Assembly (NCBI RefSeq): GCF_001590785.1
Contig: NZ_LTAO01000014.1
Location: forward strand, 1 to 42,090
From: Alkalihalobacillus trypoxylicola
Lineage (GTDB): Bacteria > Bacillota > Bacilli > Bacillales > Bacillaceae_D
Direction of reading: 5' to 3'
Length of the DNA: 42,090 nucleotides
The translations under genes were made by a program, and so were the position numbers. The notes beneath the pieces are model-generated. The model ran no database searches and had not been told where the DNA came from. It saw only the letters and a program-made list of their open reading frames with translations. Of this stretch, positions 35,524-42,090 are shown one piece after another (position 1 is the stretch's first letter; each line of letters opens with the position of its first letter).

Positions 35524-37509
35524 TTATTTTGAAAGTATGTCATTAATTTCACTTTCAAACACTGCTCCAAAACTTTTTGAATAACTGTTTGTTAAATGCT
35601 TTGTATCTCGATAAATTCTAATATTCCCAATTACCGGTTTAAATTCGTCATCTACAATAAAAAATTCTGTTAAGTCAATCTTATATAATGATTGATTCTC
35701 TTTTTCAAACTGTCTCCAGAACACTTCATCTTTTTGATTATCTTCATCATTCATTTTTATAATAGTTTGTTCTTCACCGTATGTCTCAAGTGATTCAAGT
35801 ATATTAAAACTATACCTAGGATTATCTCGAACAGCTAGGACGTCAATGTCGAATTCATCTTTAACATGCTGTAATTGATCAGTCATTCCACTTAAGATTC
35901 TTTCATTAGAAGTACTGGCAGCTGTTGCTTGAGCAATTACTAGGTCAATATCTTGATTTTCTTCCAAAAATTCAAGAACATTTAAATTCCAAATTCCTTT
36001 TAAATCATCATCATCATATCCGGTTGAGAACCTAGTTCCCGAACGTGTCACATTTAATACACGATAATTATAATCTTTAGTCGCTTCTAAAATAGCCCCT
36101 AACCAATGTTGGGAATGAGAACTTCCTATTAAAGCGATAGTAGCATCATAATCTTCTGTCTCTCCATACTCACCAATCTTTAAATCGCTATTTCTTAGAT
36201 TTTGATTACTACCATCTATATGCGACTTTGGTAAATCACCAAAAACATTTGCAAAATCAGGTATAGCTTCTTTATCAGGCACCACAACTTCTGACATTAC
36301 AGCTAATGCTCCAGGATAATCTGTATCTAGAACCCGATTTTCTAAATTTTTTGCATTCATATAGCCATTGTAAAATAACCCACTAATTAGAATTACATTT
36401 ACACTAACCATTATTCCTAACCTTTTAAAAGAATATTTATTACTCTTATGACTACGAATTGGCTTTTCAATAAAATAAGTCATTGAAAAAGAAAGTACTA
36501 TCGATAAAACAATAATTAGCATCCCTTCAATAAAGCTAGGAGTTTCTTGTACGTTAAACCGATAAAACTGTAATAATACCCAATGCCATAGGTAAATACC
36601 AAAAGAAATCCCACCCAACTTAACCATGAATGGTAAAGCTAATATTCGTTTAACACCATAGCTTGTTTCGCGTGTACCTGATATAACAATTAAAAAAGCA
36701 CACGCCATTGGCCATAAAGCTATATAGCCAGGGAACATCTCTGAAACTTCAAATAAAATACCAGTTAAAATTAAACCTATCAATCCAATCCAACCTAATA
36801 TCGTCGCAAGAAAGTTGTTTAATTTAATAAAAGACAAATTTATACAAATTAAGCCTCCAAGAGCAAACTCCCATACACGAGTAAATGTTATAAAATATGC
36901 CCATGGCTGATTTACATTTGTTAAATATATTGAATAAATCATAGATATAATAAACAAGGTTCCTAGAATACTATTAATTACTTTTTTTACACTAAGATGT
37001 TTGTACTTTTTTATGAACATTACTATGAAACTAAATATTAAAAACCATATAATATAAAATTGGCCTTGTATTGATAAAGCCCAAAAATGTTCAACTGGTG
37101 TTTTCATTTGAGAAGAATCTAAATAATCCGTACTAGAGATTGCTAGTTGCCAGTTTTGATAATAAAACATAGAAGCAACTACCTCACGGATAGTTTTTTC
37201 CATAATTGAAGAAGGCAAGAAAAAAATACTTAATAGTAGTACGATTCCTAACACAAAAAGTACTGATGGATACAGTCTCTTTATTAGTTTTATAATAAAA
37301 GGCCAAAAACGTATTTCGCCTGTTCGATTGATAGTTGAAATAATAGATGTTGTAATTAAAAACCCAGAAATAACAAAGAATACATCTACTCCACCAGAAA
37401 TACGATTAAACCAAATATGATATACCGCTACAAGTAATGCAGCAACTACACGTAAACCCTCTATTTCAGGTCTAAACTTCCGATTAATATTAATTAAAGG
37501 TTCATTCAA
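35524..37509 (-). CDS. OatA-like O-acyltransferase (acyltransferase_3 plus SGNH domain)
   Basis: Membrane protein of 661 aa that would move acetyl groups across the membrane onto a wall or polymer sugar. The acyltransferase_3 part (about 12-380, about ten helices) has FRPEIEGLRVVAALLVAVYH with His31, GGVDVFFVISGFLIT and the WALSIQGQFYI motif (usual form WSLSVEEQFY). The extracellular SGNH part (about 455-655) has GSSHSQHW at 462-469, with the nucleophile likely Ser464, and the D-x-x-H pair Asp635/His638 in RDTKHLT. In most relatives the first block is GDSH; here the Asp is Ser. The start is TTG at 37509, 12 bases after AGGAG. Peptidoglycan or teichoic-acid-linked sugars are equally possible acceptors. 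Confidence 0.88.
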   Translation of the reverse strand: MNEPLININRKFRPEIEGLRVVAALLVAVYHIWFNRISGGVDVFFVISGFLITTSIISTINRTGEIRFWPFIIKLIKRLYPSVLFVLGIVLLLSIFFLPSSIMEKTIREVVASMFYYQNWQLAISSTDYLDSSQMKTPVEHFWALSIQGQFYIIWFLIFSFIVMFIKKYKHLSVKKVINSILGTLFIISMIYSIYLTNVNQPWAYFITFTRVWEFALGGLICINLSFIKLNNFLATILGWIGLIGLILTGILFEVSEMFPGYIALWPMACAFLIVISGTRETSYGVKRILALPFMVKLGGISFGIYLWHWVLLQFYRFNVQETPSFIEGMLIIVLSIVLSFSMTYFIEKPIRSHKSNKYSFKRLGIMVSVNVILISGLFYNGYMNAKNLENRVLDTDYPGALAVMSEVVVPDKEAIPDFANVFGDLPKSHIDGSNQNLRNSDLKIGEYGETEDYDATIALIGSSHSQHWLGAILEATKDYNYRVLNVTRSGTRFSTGYDDDDLKGIWNLNVLEFLEENQDIDLVIAQATAASTSNERILSGMTDQLQHVKDEFDIDVLAVRDNPRYSFNILESLETYGEEQTIIKMNDEDNQKDEVFWRQFEKENQSLYKIDLTEFFIVDDEFKPVIGNIRIYRDTKHLTNSYSKSFGAVFESEINDILSK

Positions 37510-37649
37510 AATGGGTTCAAACTCCTATTTATAAATTTACTCCACCCTAAACTATATCATAATATTTTTTTAGAGAACATTCCGTTCTTTCAAATTTCAA
37601 CAAATTACTAAAATCTTTTTTAATTATCCTTTTTTAGTAATCTATCAAT

Positions 37650-37687
37650 AAAAAATCTAGTTTTCTTTTAGGAAGAAAACTAGATTT
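37650..37687 (-). terminator. Terminator of the split glucosaminidase gene
   Basis: A perfect 13-base-pair stem on the minus strand, AAATCTAGTTTTC with GAAAACTAGATTT around a nine-base loop, running into TTTTTT. It starts about six bases after the stop codon. Confidence 0.88.
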
Positions 37688-37692
37688 AAAGA

Positions 37693-39174
37693 TTAATTAT
37701 ATCTTGCTATATCATAATGATATCTTGGATTATTTAATTGATTATACATATTTTTCATATTGGTTGTTTGCTTAACAGCCCAACCAATATCAGTTGCGTA
37801 TTGTCTCCAACCACCATTACTCATATTAGGGTTCCACTTCATCTTATAAAGTGTATTTTGTTTATCTGCATTATGAATATATCTTTCTCCAATCCATTTT
37901 GCTCCACCTTCAATTGCACTTGCAGGTGTAAACCAACCTTCTTCATATGCCCTAATAGCTCCTGCGTTCACTGCATCATTGTCAATAGCACCGATTCCAT
38001 ACATATTATAGGTTGTTTTAATTTCAGTTAAGTTACGTTCATTACTTGAAGTTACTCTCACTAACTGACCATTTCGATTTTTACCTACTCTTACACCATT
38101 TGCTAGAACGGAACTACCATTACCTGTTTCATGAAGGGCATGTGAAATCAAATAAATTTCATTAATACCATGTATTCTACCACCATTTATAAATGCTTGT
38201 CCTTGCCCTGATAAAATACCCTTTCCCTGTATAACTTTGTTTAGTTCAGATGAAGCTACACCAACACTAGAATCAAGCCTCAAATGCTGGAATTGGTCGT
38301 TCCTATTAGGATCCAAAAATTCTCTAACATCGCTTGATGTTGCATATCTGAATGTATCATATTTTATTGTGTACCAATTTCCTGATAATTCACCGATAAC
38401 TTCAACGATAGTATCCCTACTAGAATTATAGGTTAAATATCCAAAAAGATGTGAGGTATTACTAGCAGCTTGAAAAACTCTTACTCTATTTCTATCTGCA
38501 GTCGTACTACCAATATTCTCTCCTTTAGATAATTTAGCTCTATAACCTGTAGAAGTACTTCCTAGTATTTGAATAAAATCTTTATGAACAAAAGCTGGAG
38601 CATCTCTATATTTGTCGGTCGTACTTCTTCCACCTTGCATTTGGTAATTTATTGCTTGATTAAGCGTCCAGCCGTAATTAGTATACTCCGTTATTACTAC
38701 TGGATTTTTAATTAAATCAGCTATCTTTGCGAGTGTAATTTCATCGGCAATCCCATTTACCGCCAATTTATAATCTCTTTGGAATTGTCTAACTACCCTC
38801 TCCGTATCATTACCATATAAAGTTGTTCCATTTCCTGGTACAGGATAGCCTAAAATGGCTAAATCTTCTTTTAATTGCTTGGTTGCATTATTTCTTTTTC
38901 CATTTTGTAACGGACTGTTTAGTACACTGTTCATTTTATTTATAGTGCCTGGCCCTGCAATACCATCCACAGAAAGCTTATAATAAGCCTGAAATTCTCT
39001 TACTTTTCTTTCCGTGTCATTTCCATATAAATTCGTCCCACTACCTGATACTGTAAAACCCAACTTTGCCAAGTTTTCCTTTAGTGTTTTAACATCTTCT
39101 CGTCTCATACCATTGGATAATGGAGCTGATTTTAATTCCTCAATTTTTGCGAGCGTTCTTATCGCCAATCCCAT
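37693..39174 (-). CDS. C-terminal part of a frameshifted glucosaminidase with peptidoglycan-binding repeats
   Basis: 493 codons with no signal peptide of its own and an ATG at 39174 that has no ribosome binding site. It continues the protein encoded at 39140-40714 after a frame break. It begins with the tail of a repeat (RTLAKIEELKS), then two peptidoglycan-binding repeats (about 17-87 and 88-157), a bridging SH3-like stretch (about 160-290) and a LytD/LytG-like glucosaminidase domain (about 300-480), with ISHALHETGNG and likely catalytic Glu349, then YNMYGIGAIDNDAV. The catalytic part is intact and resembles the enzyme at 8.6-10.1 kb. Without the upstream signal peptide it would not be secreted unless the frame is restored. 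Confidence 0.85.
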   Translation of the reverse strand: MGLAIRTLAKIEELKSAPLSNGMRREDVKTLKENLAKLGFTVSGSGTNLYGNDTERKVREFQAYYKLSVDGIAGPGTINKMNSVLNSPLQNGKRNNATKQLKEDLAILGYPVPGNGTTLYGNDTERVVRQFQRDYKLAVNGIADEITLAKIADLIKNPVVITEYTNYGWTLNQAINYQMQGGRSTTDKYRDAPAFVHKDFIQILGSTSTGYRAKLSKGENIGSTTADRNRVRVFQAASNTSHLFGYLTYNSSRDTIVEVIGELSGNWYTIKYDTFRYATSSDVREFLDPNRNDQFQHLRLDSSVGVASSELNKVIQGKGILSGQGQAFINGGRIHGINEIYLISHALHETGNGSSVLANGVRVGKNRNGQLVRVTSSNERNLTEIKTTYNMYGIGAIDNDAVNAGAIRAYEEGWFTPASAIEGGAKWIGERYIHNADKQNTLYKMKWNPNMSNGGWRQYATDIGWAVKQTTNMKNMYNQLNNPRYHYDIARYN

Positions 39175-40375
39175 TCTGAATCAGTTTATGGGCTCTTTGG
39201 AATTGTTTTACGACTCTTTCTGTATCATTTCCATAAAGAGTTGTTCCATTCCCTGGAACTGGAAATCCTAAAAAGGCTAAATCTTTTTTCAATTGTACAG
39301 TTGCATTATTTCTTTTCCCATTTTGCAAAGGACTATTTAGTACACTATTAATTTTATTAATGGTACTTGGACCTGCAACACCATCAACAGGAAGTCTATA
39401 ATAGGACTGAAATTCTCTCACTTTTCTTTCCGTGGCATTCCCATATAAATTCGTCCCACTACCTGATACTGTAAAACCTAACTTTGCCAAGTTTTCCTTT
39501 AGTGTTTTAACATCTTCTCGTCTCATACCATTGGATAATGGAGCTGATTTTAATTCCTCAATTTTTGCGAGCGTTCTTCCAATCCCGTTCTGAATTAGTT
39601 TATGTGCTTTTTGAAACTGTTTTACGATTTTTTCAGTATCATCTCCGAATACATGGGTTCCATTCCCAGGAACAGGGTAGCCCAAAAGCGCTAAATCTTT
39701 CTTTAGTTGGATCGTATCATTATGCCTTTTCCCATTTTGCAAAGGACTATTTAGTACACTATTAATTTTATTTATCGTACTTGAACCAGCAACACCATCA
39801 ACAGGAAGTTTATAATAAGCTTGAAATTCTCTTACTTTTCTCTCCGTGTCATTTCCATATAAATTCGTCCCACTACCTGGTACTGGAAAACCTAACTTTG
39901 CCAAGTTTTCCTTTAGTGTCTTAACATCTTCTCGTCTCATACCATTGGATAATGGAGCTGATTTTAATTCCTTAATTTTCGCTAATGTAACTTCATCAGC
40001 GATCCCATTCCAAACCAAATTGTGAGTTTTTTGAAATTGTTTAATGACTTTTTCCGTATCATCTCCAAATACATTGGTTCCGTTCCCAGGAACCGGGTAG
40101 CCCAAAAATTCTAAATCTTTCTTTAGTTGAATCGTATCATTATGCCTTTTCCCATTTTGCAAAGGGGTCTTTAAAATATCAGCTATTTTATTCTCAGTTT
40201 GCATATTTAAAGTCCCTGTTACTGGAATACCATAGTACTTTTGGAATTCTCTCACTTGCTTCTCTGTCTCAAAGCCAAACAAAGTAGTACCATTACCTGG
40301 TACTGGAAACCCAAGCTTAGCCAGATTTCTTTTTAGCGTAACTACTCTTTGATCACGGTCACCATTTTTCAATTC
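38700..40375 (-). repeat. Array of eight alternating peptidoglycan-binding repeats
   Basis: Eight PG_binding_1 units of about 70 residues run through the two fragments. After a first variant unit, two types alternate: type B begins PLQNGKRHNDTIQLKKDL and type A begins SNGMRREDVKTLKENLAKLG. At DNA level the A-B pair recurs: the same base of type A units is at 39122, 39540 and 39954, giving spacings of 418 and 414. The extra four bases are where the reading frame breaks. Confidence 0.85.
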
Positions 40376-40714
40376 ATTACTTGCCGTATGTAAAACTTGA
40401 TTGAGACTTTTTGTTTCAGTAATTTCCTCAGTATCGTCTTCAATCTTAGAATCTTCTAAATTGATTTTTTCTTCGTCTTCTGTTGAAGTTTCTATAGCGT
40501 TTTCTTCTATAACATCTTCTTTATCTACGATTAATTCATCATCTTCTGAACTGAGTTGTTCATTATCGACTTCTAATTCAGAAGTACTAGATTCATCCTG
40601 AGTTTGCTCATTATTACTTTCAATGTCACCCTCCTGAGCAAATGTAATGCTTGAACTAAAGTGAACTCCTATCAAAATAACACTTAAAGAAATTGCCATA
40701 ATTTTTTTCCTCAC
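39140..40714 (-). CDS. N-terminal part of a frameshifted peptidoglycan hydrolase: signal peptide, acidic linker, six repeats
   Basis: 524 codons from the GTG at 40714, which is preceded by AGGAGGTG at a 7-8 base distance. The signal peptide (RKKIMAISLSVILIGVHFSSS, then FAQ) is followed by an acidic Glu/Asp/Ser/Thr linker of about 80 residues and six peptidoglycan-binding repeats. The last one ends in NGIG, then off-frame residues DKNARKN and a stop at 39140. Sister repeats continue NGIG-RTLAKIEEL or NGIADEVTLAKIKEL, so the true continuation is the frame at 39174-37693. The intact protein would be about 1010 aa. As sequenced, the product carries wall-binding repeats but no catalytic domain. 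A real mutation, phase variation or an assembly error are all possible. Confidence 0.82.
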   Translation of the reverse strand: MRKKIMAISLSVILIGVHFSSSITFAQEGDIESNNEQTQDESSTSELEVDNEQLSSEDDELIVDKEDVIEENAIETSTEDEEKINLEDSKIEDDTEEITETKSLNQVLHTASNELKNGDRDQRVVTLKRNLAKLGFPVPGNGTTLFGFETEKQVREFQKYYGIPVTGTLNMQTENKIADILKTPLQNGKRHNDTIQLKKDLEFLGYPVPGNGTNVFGDDTEKVIKQFQKTHNLVWNGIADEVTLAKIKELKSAPLSNGMRREDVKTLKENLAKLGFPVPGSGTNLYGNDTERKVREFQAYYKLPVDGVAGSSTINKINSVLNSPLQNGKRHNDTIQLKKDLALLGYPVPGNGTHVFGDDTEKIVKQFQKAHKLIQNGIGRTLAKIEELKSAPLSNGMRREDVKTLKENLAKLGFTVSGSGTNLYGNATERKVREFQSYYRLPVDGVAGPSTINKINSVLNSPLQNGKRNNATVQLKKDLAFLGFPVPGNGTTLYGNDTERVVKQFQRAHKLIQNGIGDKNARKN

Positions 40715-40756
40715 TTTAGTTTCACCTCCTATCATTTTATCTTCAACTCCTACTTT

Positions 40757-40785
40757 AGTATCTTATAGTTTCACACTTCATTCAA
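40757..40785 (-). promoter_or_regulatory. Possible promoter of the repeat-bearing hydrolase gene
   Basis: On the minus strand TTGAAT (40785-40780), a 17-base spacer and GATACT (40762-40757), about 40 bases before the GTG. The match is partial. It lies downstream of the terminator of the amidase gene, as a new transcript requires. Confidence 0.35.
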
Positions 40786-40820
40786 GTACCACATTCAATT
40801 CAAGACTATATAACTAGTAT

Positions 40821-40870
40821 AAAAAACACCTAAAGTACCCTCTCTAAAAGAGATTCGCTTTAGATGTTTT
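40821..40870 (-). terminator. Terminator of the amidase gene
   Basis: On the minus strand AAAACATCTAAAG pairs with CTTTAGGTGTTTT (one wobble), with an inner CTCTTTTAGAG hairpin in the loop, then TTTTTT. It begins about five bases after the stop. The outer arms resemble those of the terminator at 8-68. Confidence 0.85.
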
Positions 40871-40874
40871 GTTA

Positions 40875-42068
40875 TTATTTCTTTTTTAAATTGTATGCTT
40901 GTGCAATTCCTTCAGCGGTTAATCTGGCAACTCTATCTCGGTAACTACTATTTTTGAGTTGGTTACTATTTTGTCTATTTGTAATAAATAAATATTCTAA
41001 TAGAATAGAAGACATATTAGCTTCTCTTAAAACCTGAAAATTAGCTTCTTTCTTTCCACGATTAGTTTCTGAAATATTTCTAGCAATATGATCATGAATG
41101 ATAGATTGTTTAGCTCTAGCATCAGCCGTGCCTCTAGCACCACTATGAATAAAGCTTTCAAATCCATTCGCCTGTTCTTGATTGTCAGCATTTGCATGTA
41201 CACTCACAAAGTAGTCAGCGCCCCAATCGTTTGCCATTTTAGTTCTAGAGGAAAGTGAAACAAATGTATCATTAGTACGTGACATTCTCACCACAACATT
41301 TTGATATTGATTTAGATACTTTTCAATTCTTTGAGAAATATCTAAATTTATTGTTTTTTCTAGAAGGCCATTACCTGTTGCTCCAGGATCACTACCTCCG
41401 TGCCCAGGATCAATAAAAATTTTAGTCACTTTTCCACTTGAACGAATTGATGCAATTTTAGCTAAAGTTATTTCATCTGCAATACCATTAACAGCTAGTT
41501 TATAATCTCTTTGAAATTGTCTTACGACCCTTTCCGTATCTTTTCCATAAAGAGTCGTTCCATTTCCTGGTACTGGATAGCCGATCGCGGCTAAATCTTT
41601 TTTTAGCTTCTGTGTATTACTATGGCGCTTTCCATTTTGTAATGGACTATTTAAAATACTTTTAATTTTCGCCTGAGTAGCTGGTCCAACGACACCATCT
41701 ACACCTAGCTTGTAATAAGATTGGAATTCTCTTACTTTTCTTTCTGTATCAGCACCGAAAAGGGTTGTTCCATTTCCCGGCACCTGAAAACCAAGCTTGC
41801 CTAAATTACTTTTTAACACCTTTACTTCTGCATGACGCATTCCATTACGAAGAATTGGTACAGAATCTTGAGCTTTCTTTATCTCAGCGATTTTTGCCAA
41901 AGTAATTTCATCGGCTATTCCATTCACTACAAGACCATTTTCATTTTGAAATTGCTTCACGACTTTTTCAGTATCATTCCCATAGACATTTGTTCCATTT
42001 CCTGGTACGGGATAACCAATTGCTCCTAAATCTGTTTTTAAGGTCACTGTACTACTATGACGTTCCAT
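40875..42068 (-). CDS. N-acetylmuramoyl-L-alanine amidase (Amidase_3) with peptidoglycan-binding repeats; 5' end broken and off the window
   Basis: 397 codons visible. Three peptidoglycan-binding repeats (about 1-65, 70-141, 142-209) precede a zinc amidase domain (about 214-397). It has the four expected ligand or catalytic positions: His223 in IDPGHGG, Glu237 in LLEKT, His291 in VSVHAN and Glu358 in LLEYLF. It cleaves the bond between muramic acid and the stem peptide, as LytC/CwlB do. The ATG at 42068 is not a credible start: it has no ribosome binding site and lies inside a repeat. The upstream frame reads ILDSPLQNG, then TS and a stop. Restoring two A would rejoin it to RHSST, so a two-base loss separates this part from the upstream gene body. 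Confidence 0.85.
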   Translation of the reverse strand: MERHSSTVTLKTDLGAIGYPVPGNGTNVYGNDTEKVVKQFQNENGLVVNGIADEITLAKIAEIKKAQDSVPILRNGMRHAEVKVLKSNLGKLGFQVPGNGTTLFGADTERKVREFQSYYKLGVDGVVGPATQAKIKSILNSPLQNGKRHSNTQKLKKDLAAIGYPVPGNGTTLYGKDTERVVRQFQRDYKLAVNGIADEITLAKIASIRSSGKVTKIFIDPGHGGSDPGATGNGLLEKTINLDISQRIEKYLNQYQNVVVRMSRTNDTFVSLSSRTKMANDWGADYFVSVHANADNQEQANGFESFIHSGARGTADARAKQSIIHDHIARNISETNRGKKEANFQVLREANMSSILLEYLFITNRQNSNQLKNSSYRDRVARLTAEGIAQAYNLKKK

Positions 42069-42090
42069 TTTGCAGTGGGCTATCTAAGAT
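41435..42090 (-). repeat. Peptidoglycan-binding repeats of the amidase gene
   Basis: At least three units of about 70 codons continuing past the right edge. They use the same alternation as the neighbouring glucosaminidase gene (LRNGMRHAEVKVLKSNLGKL versus QNGKRHSNTQKLKKDL). The unit next to the catalytic domain is nearly identical in both genes from TLYG to TLAKIA. Confidence 0.8.

Noticed and set aside
38700-40375. Possible recombination or mobile-element repeats
   Set aside because: The repeats translate as regular peptidoglycan-binding units in a wall hydrolase, so the protein domain explains them.

Overview
The window is a stretch of low-GC Gram-positive chromosome, most likely from a Bacillaceae species. 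Clues are the strong AGGAGG-type ribosome binding sites with GTG and TTG starts, an App-type oligopeptide importer in the B. subtilis gene order, LCP/TagO/TagD/TagGH/TagF-family wall polymer genes, and several secreted wall hydrolases. The acidic linkers of two surface proteins would fit an alkaliphilic or halotolerant relative, but that is only a guess. There is no phage, transposon, CRISPR array, rRNA or tRNA that I can see. Almost everything is on the minus strand.

Region 1 (1-6.4 kb, minus strand) is one probable operon: an Lrp/AsnC regulator followed by appD-appF-appA-appB-appC, a complete oligopeptide ABC importer, closed by a hairpin terminator at the left edge. Region 2 (7.2-10.1 kb, plus strand) holds an LCP (LytR-CpsA-Psr) ligase that would attach polymers to peptidoglycan, and a secreted SH3-glucosaminidase. 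A tandem-repeat intergenic stretch follows (10.17-10.48 kb).

Region 3 (10.6-19.5 kb, mostly minus) holds polymer-precursor genes: a TagO/WecA-type GlcNAc-1-P transferase, two family 2 glycosyltransferases, a Wzy/O-antigen-ligase-like membrane protein, a Wzx-like flippase, and a polyprenyl-phosphate sugar-1-P transferase. A secreted protein and a small lipoprotein of unknown function lie among them. Region 4 (19.6-37.5 kb, minus) is a teichoic-acid-type locus: TagD, a CDP-alcohol phosphotransferase with an altered motif, two single-domain and one tandem-domain CDP-glycerol glycerophosphotransferases, a glycosyltransferase, the TagGH exporter and an OatA-like O-acyltransferase. Embedded in it is an unusual trio: two paralogous TPR-alpha/beta-hydrolases flanking an ATP-grasp ligase fused to an acylphosphatase. 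This trio is the best candidate in the window for an undescribed system, perhaps one that adds or removes an acyl or aminoacyl group on the polymer.

Region 5 (37.7-42.1 kb, minus) carries two neighbouring wall hydrolases, a glucosaminidase and a zinc amidase. Both have arrays of alternating peptidoglycan-binding repeats, and both reading frames are broken inside the repeats. The break in the glucosaminidase shows up as a repeat period of 418 instead of 414 bases. The break in the amidase is a two-base loss at the right edge of the window.

Taken together, genes for making (TagO, TagD, TagF-like proteins, glycosyltransferases), exporting (TagGH, Wzx), attaching (LCP), decorating (O-acyltransferase, and perhaps the ligase/hydrolase trio) and remodelling (hydrolases) a phosphate-containing wall polymer sit side by side. 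A TagA-type ManNAc transferase, needed for the classical linkage unit, is not in the window.
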